Assembly: GCA_049291875.1 (NCBI GenBank)
Contig: JBATQE010000010.1
Coordinates: 1 to 9,300 of the forward strand
DNA: 9,300 bases
Reading direction: 5' to 3'
DNA from: CTSOIL-112 sp049291875
GTDB taxonomy: Bacteria > Pseudomonadota > Gammaproteobacteria > Burkholderiales > Burkholderiaceae
Positions 1 to 6,942 of this stretch are shown in pieces (the first letter of the stretch is position 1; every line of letters starts with the position of its first letter). Position numbers and translations under genes: made by a program. The notes under the pieces were generated by a model. That model had not been told where the DNA came from. It saw nothing but the letters and a program-made list of their open reading frames with translations, and searched no databases.

Positions 1-2
1 TC

Positions 3-143
3 GCTCGGTGGATTCACTCCAGCGCAAACGCGTATGATGGCTTTAACAAACTCACGCGTCCTGCACTAAACGCAGGACTTGTGTTGATTCTACTTTTAGA
101 TGCCGCCCTTTTAGGGGGTATTACCATCGTATTTGGTATATAG
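3..143 (+). CDS. C-terminal end of an unidentified integral membrane protein (5' truncated by the window)
   Basis: An open frame runs from the window edge to a TAG at 141-143 and gives 46 residues. The first part is polar (ARWIHSSANAYDGFNKLTRP) and is followed by a strongly hydrophobic final segment (about residues 22-45, containing LVLILLLDAALLGG) that looks like a last transmembrane helix ending at the stop. The other two forward frames are interrupted earlier and are not hydrophobic in this way. The layout of a short loop plus a final helix with an Asp inside it loosely recalls the C-terminus of polytopic enzymes such as UbiA-type prenyltransferases, but too little is visible to assign a family. 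It runs toward sdaA, so the two genes are convergent. Confidence 0.6.
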   Translation, partial: ARWIHSSANAYDGFNKLTRPALNAGLVLILLLDAALLGGITIVFGI

Positions 144-408
144 AACACCACTAATATTTTCTTCTTGCATAATATGCATCTTTCAAAATCAAATTAACAA
201 GCTATTCAATCAATTTATCCATGAGCTTAACCAAAAGCTATTCACCAAGACTTAGCTCTGATATCTTTTTACATCAAACTAAAAAGTAGTCGCCCCACGG
301 CGGAGAGCGGCATCATTGTTATGCTGCAAATTTTCTGGTGGGCAAATGCGTGGCATTTGCACCACCCTACTTCGCAATGAATGCAACGATGACCTCACTT
401 AATTGATA
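144..408. other. AT-rich convergent intergenic region
   Basis: This is the gap between the end of the membrane-protein gene and the end of sdaA. I see no coding frame with a plausible start. It contains a perfect 6-bp-arm palindrome TGCATA-A-TATGCA at 166-178, a 10-bp direct repeat AAGCTATTCA at 199-208 and 235-244 (period 36), and a large palindrome at 337-366 listed separately. No classical hairpin plus T-run terminator is evident on either strand. Confidence 0.6.
337..366. repeat. Near-perfect palindrome, REP-like or terminator-like hairpin
   Basis: The left arm GGTGGGCAAATGC (337-349) pairs with the right arm GCATTTGCACCACC (353-366) across a 3-base loop. All 13 left-arm bases pair; the right arm has one extra base. 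Read on the minus strand it begins GTAGGGTGG and ends CCCACC, a form that resembles short dispersed palindromes found in several proteobacterial genomes (recollection, not searched). It lies about 43 bp beyond the sdaA stop, so it could also end or protect the sdaA transcript, but no T-run follows on either strand. Confidence 0.6.
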
Positions 409-1800
409 TCAACACTCAATCATATTGACCGCCAGCCCGCCTTTGGAGGTTTCTTTGTATTTGTTTTTCATATCCGCGCCCGTGTCGCGCATGGTTTTGA
501 TGACCATATCGAGCGAAACGTGGTGCGTGCCATCGCCGCGTAGTGCCATGCGGGCGGCATTGACCGCTTTGACTGCGCCCATGGCGTTGCGTTCGATGCA
601 GGGGATTTGCACGAGGCCGCCAATCGGGTCGCAGGTGAGGCCGAGGTTGTGTTCCATGCCAATTTCGGCGGCGTTTTCGATCTGCTCGCACGTCCCACCG
701 AGCGCTGCGGCCAAGCCGCCCGCAGCCATCGAGCAGGCAACGCCGACTTCGCCCTGACAGCCGACTTCGGCGCCGGAAATGGAGGCGTTGAGTTTGTAGA
801 GGATGCCGATTGCGCCGGCGGTGAGTAGAAAATCGCGCACGCCTTGCAGGCTGGCATTTGGCACGAATCGGTCGTAGTAGTGCAGCACGGCAGGGACGAT
901 ACCCGCCGCACCGTTGGTCGGGGCGGTGACCACGCGCCCGCCGGAGGCGTTTTCTTCGTTGACCGCGACGGCGTAGAGGTTGACCCAATCCATCACGGTG
1001 AGCGGATCGGATAGGCCGCGCTCGGCGTTTTTGGTCAGTTGTTGGTAGAGTTCGCCCGCGCGTCGTTTGACATTCAATCCGCCTGCGAGGTAGCCAAACG
1101 CATCAGGGTTATCAATCCCGCAGCCACGCCGCACGCAGTCCTGCATGACCAGCCAAATACGATCCAGTTGCGCGTTGATCTCGGCCTCGCTGCGCCAAGT
1201 TTGCTCATTGGCATACATCAATTGGGCGATGGTGAGGTTATGTGTTTGACATTGTTCGAGCAGCTCTTTGCCCGAATGGAACGGGTAGCGCACTTCTTTA
1301 AATGCGCCCAACACCGGCGTGGGGTCCATGTCCACGCTGGCGACGAAACCACCGCCGACCGAGAGGTATTTTTTTTCAATCAATAGCTCATCATTGGCGT
1401 CATAGGCGGTGAATTTCATGCCGTTTGGATGTTCGGCGAGCGTCTGACGGCGGTGCATAATGAGGTCGCGTTTGAATTGGAACGCGACTTCGTGTTTATC
1501 CAGCAGGCGCAAGCGTTGATCCAAGGCCACTTCGTCCAGCCTGTCCTGAATCACATCCATCGGTACGTCCTCGGGCGTGTAGCCCATCAGTCCGAGCAAG
1601 ACGCCTTTGTCGGTGCCGTGTCCCACACCGGTCAAACCGAGCGAGCCGTACAACTGCACACCGATGCGCGTGGTTTTGCTTAACCAGCCTTGTTTTTCCA
1701 GCAGCTCAACGAACATTTTCGCCGCGCGCATCGGCCCGACGGTGTGTGAACTGGACGGCCCGATGCCGATTTTAAATAGGTCAAATACTGAAACAGCCAT
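409..1800 (-). CDS. sdaA: L-serine ammonia-lyase (iron-sulfur-dependent L-serine dehydratase, single chain)
   Basis: Predicted to convert L-serine to pyruvate and ammonia in the cytoplasm, using a [4Fe-4S] cluster rather than PLP. The 463-residue length matches the fused single-chain SdaA/SdaB type, with the beta domain at the N-terminus and the catalytic alpha domain from about residue 190. Visible motifs are GPSSSHTVGPMRAA (14-27), GGRVVTAPTNGAAGIVPA (287-304), and three cysteines in the positions expected for cluster ligands: C348 in VGCQGEVG, C390 in LTCDPIGG and C401 in IPCIERNAMGA. The chain ends in Cys463; in the Legionella enzyme the C-terminal Cys folds back into the active site. The start at 1800 is supported by a Shine-Dalgarno AGGAGA (complement of 1805-1810). 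It lies 46 bp after the MocR regulator gene on the same strand and may share its transcript. Paralogues such as sdaB or tdcG cannot be excluded by name, but the activity is clear. Confidence 0.95.
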   Translation of the reverse strand: MAVSVFDLFKIGIGPSSSHTVGPMRAAKMFVELLEKQGWLSKTTRIGVQLYGSLGLTGVGHGTDKGVLLGLMGYTPEDVPMDVIQDRLDEVALDQRLRLLDKHEVAFQFKRDLIMHRRQTLAEHPNGMKFTAYDANDELLIEKKYLSVGGGFVASVDMDPTPVLGAFKEVRYPFHSGKELLEQCQTHNLTIAQLMYANEQTWRSEAEINAQLDRIWLVMQDCVRRGCGIDNPDAFGYLAGGLNVKRRAGELYQQLTKNAERGLSDPLTVMDWVNLYAVAVNEENASGGRVVTAPTNGAAGIVPAVLHYYDRFVPNASLQGVRDFLLTAGAIGILYKLNASISGAEVGCQGEVGVACSMAAGGLAAALGGTCEQIENAAEIGMEHNLGLTCDPIGGLVQIPCIERNAMGAVKAVNAARMALRGDGTHHVSLDMVIKTMRDTGADMKNKYKETSKGGLAVNMIEC

Positions 1801-1846
1801 GTCGTCTCCTATGCTTTGTGTGATTGTGATTATTATGGATGATCCA

Positions 1847-3388
1847 TTAACGATGCGCCTGCAAATACGCCCCGAGCCAATTCAAAAACGCTTCGCTGGT
1901 GCGTGTGACATTGAGCCGCATCATGGTGGATGCGCCCAATTTGGGCGAGAACAAGCTGCCCGGTGCGACCAGCCAACCGTCATTTTTCGCGGCCAACGCC
2001 AGCGCATTCGTATCCACGCCGGTGTCTACCCACAGAAAAATGCCTTCCTGCGCATGTTCGGGGTAGTTGAGACCGATTTTCGGCAATTGCACCCGCATTT
2101 GCTCATGCGCCGCAGCCAAGCGCTGACGCAATTTTTCCAAATGGCGGCGTTGTTGCCCATCCACCAGCAGACGATGCACGATGCGCTCGTTCATCTCCGA
2201 GCAAACCATGGCCGAGAGCATTTTGCGCATGATGATGCCCTGCACATGCTCCTGCGGACAGCAGAGCAGGCCGACGCGTAAATCCGCACCTAAGGTTTTT
2301 GAAAAACTCACCACATAAAACACCCGCTTGAGCTGATCGAGCGCGGCGTAGCGCAAGGCGGGCGCGCCTTTACTCAAACCACTGTGCAAATCGCCGTAAA
2401 TATCGTCCTCCAGCATATAAGCGTCGTATTCCTCCAGCAGGCGCAACACCTGATAGGCACGCGCGGGCGTGATGCCGTAGGAAGTCGGATTGTGCAGCAC
2501 GCTGTTGGTCACATACAGTTTGGGGCGCTCGGTCTGCATGATCTGCGTCAGCACCTCGATATTCGGCCCGTCCGGTTCGCGCGGCACGGGGATCACGCGC
2601 AAACCCTGCGCCTGCAAGCAGCCGTACAGCCAAAACCAACACGGATCATCCACCAGCACTGCGTCCCCCGGATTGAGGAAATAGCGTGCCACCAGATCAA
2701 TCGCCATCGACACGCCATTGGTCGTGATGACCTGATCGGGCTGCGCATGTATACCGAGCGGATGCAACTGCACCACGATTTGCTCGCGCAGCGGCGCGTA
2801 GCCATTGATATGACCATAGTCGTAAATATGCGTATCGGTGCTGCGTGTCACCGCACGCACCGCCACGCCCATGCGCTCGTTTTCCAGCCATGAGCGCGAC
2901 AGCAGTCCACTGCCCGGCGTACGTTCATCCGGCAAGTCAGAGAATAAATGACGCAACAGCCATTTCGCATCAACCACGCTGGTTTCCTGAAAGGCGAGCA
3001 AATTTTTCTGCGCCGAGTCCGGCTCGGACTTCGTCACATGAATCGCCTGCGCCACATAAAAGCCCGAACCCGCGCGCGAAATCAATGCGCCCGAGGCGAC
3101 CATTTTTTCGTACGCATTGACCACGGTGAAACGCGATACCGCGAGCTTATCGGCCAACTGCCGCACCGACGGCACGCGCGCGCCGGGCGCGTAAAAACGC
3201 ATATCGATGCGTTCGGTCAACCATGCGACGACGGCATCGACTTTGTTGTAACGCGGATCAAGCGCATTCGGCGTCATGCTGTGTACGCCGCTCACGGAGG
3301 CATTGGTGCTGGCGCGCTCGGAAGCAGATTCGTTGGTCGGATCTGAAGCGGATTCGGACAACTGGCCGGAAATTGTATTGTGTTCCAT
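1847..3388 (-). CDS. MocR-family transcriptional regulator (GntR-type winged helix fused to a fold-type I aminotransferase domain)
   Basis: From the ATG at 3386-3388 the product is 513 residues. An N-terminal winged helix (about 48-114, with RVPSVRQLADKLAVSRFTVV and ISRAGSGFYV) is followed by a linker and an aminotransferase-like domain (about 160-513). Aminotransferase landmarks are HNPTSYG (299-305), EDDIYGDL (327-334, ring-nitrogen Asp) and SFSKTLGADLRVG (361-373), with Lys364 as the expected PLP Schiff-base lysine; Arg491 in MMRLNV may bind a substrate carboxylate. Known members (GabR, PdxR, TauR) sense an amino acid, amine or vitamer through PLP and regulate a divergent target operon. 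That fits the divergent seven-gene operon starting 97 bp away and the repeats between them. Residues 1-40 are Ser/Ala/Asn-rich low complexity with an 8-residue repeat. An internal ATG (residue 38, 3275-3277) would give a family-typical 476-residue protein, so the true start is uncertain; upstream extension to 3523 would run through the operator and is unlikely. Confidence 0.9.
   Translation of the reverse strand: MEHNTISGQLSESASDPTNESASERASTNASVSGVHSMTPNALDPRYNKVDAVVAWLTERIDMRFYAPGARVPSVRQLADKLAVSRFTVVNAYEKMVASGALISRAGSGFYVAQAIHVTKSEPDSAQKNLLAFQETSVVDAKWLLRHLFSDLPDERTPGSGLLSRSWLENERMGVAVRAVTRSTDTHIYDYGHINGYAPLREQIVVQLHPLGIHAQPDQVITTNGVSMAIDLVARYFLNPGDAVLVDDPCWFWLYGCLQAQGLRVIPVPREPDGPNIEVLTQIMQTERPKLYVTNSVLHNPTSYGITPARAYQVLRLLEEYDAYMLEDDIYGDLHSGLSKGAPALRYAALDQLKRVFYVVSFSKTLGADLRVGLLCCPQEHVQGIIMRKMLSAMVCSEMNERIVHRLLVDGQQRRHLEKLRQRLAAAHEQMRVQLPKIGLNYPEHAQEGIFLWVDTGVDTNALALAAKNDGWLVAPGSLFSPKLGASTMMRLNVTRTSEAFLNWLGAYLQAHR
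3321..3356 (-). repeat. Imperfect 24-bp-period tandem duplication in the 5' end of the MocR gene
   Basis: GAAGCAGATTCG (3321-3332) recurs as GAAGCGGATTCG (3345-3356), differing at one base. In the protein this gives two ESAS-starting units eight residues apart (ESASDPTN at 12-19 and ESASERAS at 20-27), within a low-complexity N-terminal extension ahead of the winged helix. Confidence 0.65.
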
Positions 3389-3484
3389 ATCGGTACAGTT
3401 TCTAAATTGTTTATAAAAGTGTACCGTTACTGTACCGCAAAATATGCGTATTGTGTCAACATTGTGAAAAAACACCGAGAAACC
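3389..3484. promoter_or_regulatory. Divergent promoter/operator region with three MocR-type operator half-sites
   Basis: Two direct repeats, AGTGTACCG (3418-3426) and ACTGTACCG (3429-3437), have starts 11 bp apart, about one helical turn, and differ at one base. A third copy, CGGTACAGT (3391-3399), is the exact reverse complement of the second, so a perfect 9-bp inverted repeat spans 3391-3437. Two direct copies plus an inverted copy between divergent genes is the pattern described for MocR operators. Possible promoter elements are TTGACA on the minus strand (complement of 3454-3459, with TACAGT 19 bp downstream) and TATAAA at 3410-3415 on the minus strand; both pairings are imperfect. I could not place the rightward promoter with confidence. 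The inverted copy ends 2 bp before the annotated MocR start codon, which suggests autoregulation or that translation really starts downstream. Confidence 0.75.
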
Positions 3485-4411
3485 ATGCACGATCATTCCA
3501 ACGATCCTCAACACGCTCACCAACGCGCCCTCCTGCTCGGACTACTGGCCGTCACGCTGTTCGCCTTGACCTTACCGATGAGCAAACTGGCGATCGGCAG
3601 TGCCGCCACGCCCTATTTATCCCCGTGGTTCATCGCCTTTGGCCGTGCAGCGGTGGCGGGCGTGCTGGCCATCGCCTATTTGTACCACACCCGCGCGGAA
3701 TGGCCCAAAGGACGGCAATGGCGCTATTTGCTCTACATCGGTTTGGGCAATGCGCTGGGCTTTCCAATTTTGCAAAGCATCGGCCTGCTGTATGTGCCTT
3801 CCTCGCACGCCGCGGTATTCAACGGTCTGCTGCCGCTGGCCACGGCAGCCATCGCCGCCTTGCTGTTTCGCCAACACGCGCCGCTGCGGTTTTGGTTCTG
3901 GGCCTTGTTGGGTGCGATCTTGGTGATGATATTTGCGCTGTGGCGCGCGTATCAACTCGACGGCGCGCTGACCTTGCACTACGCCGACGTGTTGATTTTT
4001 ATCGCGGTTCTGCTGTGCGGTTATGGCTATGCCTACGGCGCAAAACTCAGCCGTGAGCTGCCCGCCGCGCAGGTGTTGTGTTGGATGTTGGTCTTGTTTC
4101 TGCCGCTCACCGCGCCCGCCTCATTCCTCACACTACCGAAACACGCGATCCCACTGAGCGCATGGCTGGGATTTGCCTACGTCGCCGTGCTGTCCATGTG
4201 GGCGGGCATGATGATCTGGTATCACGCGCTGCACATCGGCGGCGCAGTGCGCGTGAGCCAAGTACAAATCATCCAACCCTTTTTGACGATTATCTTCTCC
4301 GTGCCTTTGTTGGGCGAACGCTTTGAATGGCTGACCGTGGTCTTTGCCGCCGCAGTGGTGTGGACGGCGTATATGGGCAAAAAAATTCCGATCTCTACTC
4401 AAAATCAATGA
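3485..4411 (+). CDS. EamA-family drug/metabolite transporter (DMT superfamily, 10 TM)
   Basis: A 308-residue inner-membrane protein with about ten hydrophobic segments in two EamA repeats (about 15-155 and 168-298). Typical signatures are the first-repeat region ILQSIGLLYVPSSHAAVFNG (95-114) and the second-repeat region containing VSQVQIIQPFLTIIFSVPLLGE (257-278), the conserved helix end with PLLGE. Family members mostly export amino acids and related metabolites; the substrate here cannot be read. I chose the ATG at 3485 because the frame upstream to 3380 is polar and basic and overlaps the operator; the N-terminus MHDHSNDPQHAH then leads directly into TM1. The ribosome site is weak (GAGA at 3477-3480). 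It is the first gene of the seven-gene operon and the direct neighbour of the MocR operator, so it is the most likely primary target of the regulator. It ends 16 bp before the LysE-type gene. Confidence 0.9.
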   Translation: MHDHSNDPQHAHQRALLLGLLAVTLFALTLPMSKLAIGSAATPYLSPWFIAFGRAAVAGVLAIAYLYHTRAEWPKGRQWRYLLYIGLGNALGFPILQSIGLLYVPSSHAAVFNGLLPLATAAIAALLFRQHAPLRFWFWALLGAILVMIFALWRAYQLDGALTLHYADVLIFIAVLLCGYGYAYGAKLSRELPAAQVLCWMLVLFLPLTAPASFLTLPKHAIPLSAWLGFAYVAVLSMWAGMMIWYHALHIGGAVRVSQVQIIQPFLTIIFSVPLLGERFEWLTVVFAAAVVWTAYMGKKIPISTQNQ

Positions 4412-4427
4412 CCCTAAGGAGACAATC

Positions 4428-5063
4428 ATGCTCTCTACGTTCACTTACACCACGCTGTGGGCATTGCTTACTTTTATGTTCATCAGTTCGATCACGCCCG
4501 GGCCGAACAACATCATGCTGCTGCATTCGGGCGCTCGTTTTGGCTTTCGCCTGACCGTACCACATATGCTGGGCGTCTCCATCGGCTTTACGTTGATGAT
4601 TTTTTTGTGCTGCATCGGCATTGCTGCGGTCATACTGCGTTATCCCCTGAGCAACTGGGCGCTGAAAATCATCGGCTGCGCCTATATGCTCTGGCTCAGT
4701 TATAAACTCTGGCGCAATGGTTCTATGCCCAACCCTGCGATTAACACGCCCAGCGCAGATGAGCGGCTCCGCGCACAACCGCTCACCTTCACCCAAGCGG
4801 CGTTGTTTCAGTACGTTAATCCGAAAGCATGGATGGTAGCGCTGACCATCCCTGCGGCGTATTTGCCGAAAAGCGGTTCCTTGTGGTTGAATAGCGTCTT
4901 GATCGCCGCGCTGTGCCTGCTCATCAATTTACCCAGTATATCGGTCTGGACACGCGGCGGTCAGATGCTGCAAGCCTTGTTACATCGCCCTAAACTCGCA
5001 TACTGGATCAATCATTTGATTGTATTAATGACCATTTATTGCGCTGTTTCGGTTTGGTTTTAA
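4428..5063 (+). CDS. LysE/RhtB-family amino acid exporter
   Basis: A 211-residue inner-membrane protein of the usual LysE/RhtB length with about six hydrophobic segments. The family signature SSITPGPNNIMLLHSGARFG (20-39) is intact, followed by a second conserved stretch IIGCAYMLWLSYKLWR (81-96) and the loop motif FQYVNPKAWMVAL (127-139). Members export amino acids such as lysine, threonine, homoserine or cysteine, driven by the proton gradient. The start at 4428 is set by a strong Shine-Dalgarno TAAGGAGA (4415-4422), the clearest ribosome site in the operon; the extension upstream to 4344 overlaps the previous gene and has no support. Sitting beside a second exporter and a threonine-aldolase gene, it probably handles a substrate related to theirs, but that is inference. 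Confidence 0.92.
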   Translation: MLSTFTYTTLWALLTFMFISSITPGPNNIMLLHSGARFGFRLTVPHMLGVSIGFTLMIFLCCIGIAAVILRYPLSNWALKIIGCAYMLWLSYKLWRNGSMPNPAINTPSADERLRAQPLTFTQAALFQYVNPKAWMVALTIPAAYLPKSGSLWLNSVLIAALCLLINLPSISVWTRGGQMLQALLHRPKLAYWINHLIVLMTIYCAVSVWF

Positions 5064-5077
5064 ATTGAAAGATCACC

Positions 5078-5419
5078 ATGAATCTCAGTCAAATCCCCTT
5101 TTCTACCGTCAACTGGTCAGACATCGAACGAACAGAACACCCTGGTGAGCGCGGGGTCGCCTACTGGCGAACACAGTGTTTTGGCTCCGAAGACAACCGC
5201 ATTCGTGTACGCATGATGGAATACTCGGCCGGTTATGTAGCCGACCACTGGTGCGAAAAGGGACACATTTTACTGGTATTGCAGGGTGAATTACGCACCG
5301 AGCTGGCGGATGGACGCACGTTTACCTTAAGCAGCGGCATGAGCTACCAAGTCGCCGATCATACCGAAGCGCACCGCTCGCAAACCGAAAGCGGTGCATT
5401 GTTATTTATCGTGGACTAA
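5078..5419 (+). CDS. DHCW-motif small cupin-fold protein
   Basis: A 113-residue soluble single-domain cupin with no signal peptide. The core is a beta-barrel sequence containing VADHWCEKGHILLVLQGEL (54-72) and SGMSYQVADHTEAHRS (86-101). The DHWC...KGH element (56-63) is the hallmark of the family annotated as DHCW-motif cupins. His57, His63 and His99, with Glu71, are plausible metal ligands, though the arrangement departs from the classical HxH cupin motif. An N-terminal NWSDIERTEHPGERGVAYWR segment (12-31) is also typical of this family. The biochemical function of the family is not known to me; a metal-dependent isomerase/dioxygenase-like enzyme or a small-molecule binder are both possible. 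It sits 14 bp after the exporter gene and 6 bp before the aldolase gene, so it is almost certainly co-translated with them. Confidence 0.85.
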   Translation: MNLSQIPFSTVNWSDIERTEHPGERGVAYWRTQCFGSEDNRIRVRMMEYSAGYVADHWCEKGHILLVLQGELRTELADGRTFTLSSGMSYQVADHTEAHRSQTESGALLFIVD

Positions 5420-5425
5420 TAAACT

Positions 5426-6460
5426 ATGAACTACACCCACCAATTTTTCAACGATTACTCAGAAACCGCGCATCCGGCCTGTTTACAGGCCGTCGCGTAT
5501 CAGCCGCAACAACAGCAAATCGGCTACGGTCTGGACGACATCAGCGCCCGCGCGCGTGATTTGATTCAAGCGCAGATTCACGCGCCTGCGGCGGAGATTC
5601 ACTTTTGCAGCGGCGGTACGCAAGCGAATTTGACCGTAATTGGTTCGATGCTGCGCCCGCACGAGGCGGTGATTGCGGTCGAATCGGGGCATATTGCCAC
5701 CCACGAAACCGGCGCGATTGAGGCGACGGGGCACAAAGTCATTCATGTGCCGCACGTCCATGGCAAACTCACGCCCGAAGCGGCCGCACACGCGCTCACA
5801 GCGCACCCAAACGAGCATTCGGTCAAGCCGCGCATGTTGTTTATCTCGCAATCAACCGAATTCGGCACGGTGTACAGCAAGGTGGAATTACAAAAACTGC
5901 GCGCGCTGTGTGATGCACATGGACTGTATTTATACGTTGATGGCGCGCGTTTGGGCATGGCTTTGGCAAGCGACACCAGCGATGTGTCGCTCGCCGATTT
6001 AGCCAAGATCGCCGACGTGTTCTACATCGGCGGCACGAAGAACGGCGCACTGCTTGGCGAAGCGATTGTCCTTGTTAATCCCGCGCTGCAAAGCGACTTT
6101 CGCTACGCGCTCAAACAGCGCGGCGCGCTGCTCGCCAAAGGTCGCGTGATCGCCAGCCAATTCTTCGCCTTGTTTGAAAACGGTTTGTATTTTGAACTGG
6201 CGCGCCATGCGAATGCCTGCGCGCAGCGTTTGCGCCACGGGCTGAGCGAGCTGGGCTTTGCGTTTCAGACCGATTCGCCGACCAATCAAATTTTCCCGAT
6301 CCTGCCGAATGCTTTGATTGAACGCTTGCAAAACGACTACGGCTTTCTGGTGTGGGAATCGCTTGATGCACAACATTCGGTCATTCGTCTGGTGACTTCG
6401 TGGGCGACACCGATGGAGAAGGTCGAGCAATTTTTGACCGATGTTCGGCAATGGATGTAA
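5426..6460 (+). CDS. Low-specificity L-threonine aldolase family protein (PLP-dependent beta-eliminating lyase/aldolase)
   Basis: A 344-residue fold-type I PLP enzyme of normal length for L-threonine aldolases, which cleave L-threonine, allo-threonine or other beta-hydroxy amino acids to glycine and an aldehyde in the cytosol. Key features: GLDDISARARDLI (35-47); the PLP-phosphate loop CSGGTQANLTVIGSM (61-75); HETGAIEATGHK (93-104), with His93 in the expected ring-stacking/catalytic position; VDGARLGMAL (171-180), with Asp172 for the PLP ring nitrogen and Arg175; and YIGGTKNGALLGEAIV (200-215), with Lys205 as the Schiff-base lysine. C-terminal RLVTSWAT (321-328) matches the family's carboxylate-binding Arg region. 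All catalytic residues appear intact. It starts 6 bp after the cupin stop with no strong ribosome site, suggesting translational coupling. Beta-eliminating lyases of the same fold (tryptophanase-like) are a less likely alternative. The ltaE symbol is plausible but orthology is unproven. Confidence 0.9.
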   Translation: MNYTHQFFNDYSETAHPACLQAVAYQPQQQQIGYGLDDISARARDLIQAQIHAPAAEIHFCSGGTQANLTVIGSMLRPHEAVIAVESGHIATHETGAIEATGHKVIHVPHVHGKLTPEAAAHALTAHPNEHSVKPRMLFISQSTEFGTVYSKVELQKLRALCDAHGLYLYVDGARLGMALASDTSDVSLADLAKIADVFYIGGTKNGALLGEAIVLVNPALQSDFRYALKQRGALLAKGRVIASQFFALFENGLYFELARHANACAQRLRHGLSELGFAFQTDSPTNQIFPILPNALIERLQNDYGFLVWESLDAQHSVIRLVTSWATPMEKVEQFLTDVRQWM

Positions 6461-6498
6461 CGCACTCCTGCACTATCAAACAATCTCAAAAGGCTTTT

Positions 6499-6927
6499 AT
6501 GAAATCCACCTTATGGTTCCTTTTTATTGCCGCGCTCGGTAATTTTTCCTACCACATCGGTCAAAAAGCCTTGCCACAAAATGCCAATCCAATGATGTTG
6601 CTGATGGTGATTTACGCCATCGCCTTTGCTTTTTGCGCAGCGCTGCTGCCGTTTTTCAAAGACGCTGAAACATTATCGGTCGTGCAATTACTGAGTGTGT
6701 GGCAAATTTGGCTGGTCGCATTGGGCGTACTGCTGATTGAAATCGGCTTTCTGCTCGCCTATCGCGGCGGCGGTTCGCTGCAGTGGTCGGGCGTGGCGGT
6801 CAACGGCGCGGCGGCACTCATGCTGATTCCGGTGGCGATATTTGTTTTCCGCGAATCGCTCTCGCTCGACAAAATCATCGGAATCGCCACCACACTCATC
6901 GGATTGTATTTTTTGGTCAAAGAGTAA
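6499..6927 (+). CDS. Half-size single-EamA-domain membrane protein (5 TM)
   Basis: A 142-residue, very hydrophobic protein with about five transmembrane segments (approx. 4-22, 31-53, 68-88, 97-117, 124-140). The end, with FVFRESLSLDKIIGIATTLI (115-134), is a typical EamA repeat terminus: a helix ending in RES followed by a last helix. It equals one half of the full-length carrier at 3485-4411 and must dimerise or pair with another protein to form a 10-TM transporter. I chose the ATG at 6499 because translation upstream to 6400 would overlap the aldolase gene in a different frame and gives a polar, charged leader; an AAAAGG stretch (6488-6493) lies about 6-10 bp before it. The 38-bp gap to the aldolase gene is the largest in the operon. 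Function is unassigned beyond likely small-molecule transport. Confidence 0.82.
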   Translation: MKSTLWFLFIAALGNFSYHIGQKALPQNANPMMLLMVIYAIAFAFCAALLPFFKDAETLSVVQLLSVWQIWLVALGVLLIEIGFLLAYRGGGSLQWSGVAVNGAAALMLIPVAIFVFRESLSLDKIIGIATTLIGLYFLVKE

Positions 6928-6942
6928 ACACCGGAACCCATC

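Noticed and set aside
1607..2281. Long forward open frame (224 codons) antisense to the sdaA/MocR junction
   Set aside because: It crosses two well-supported reverse genes, has no domain-like content and is explained by GC-biased third positions of the real genes.
3380..3484. Upstream extension of the EamA gene to 3380
   Set aside because: It would run through the operator repeats and adds a polar, basic N-terminus not typical of the family; the ATG at 3485 fits better.
3389..3523. Upstream extension of the MocR gene to 3523
   Set aside because: It would overlap the divergent EamA start and read through all three operator copies; the family needs no such extension.
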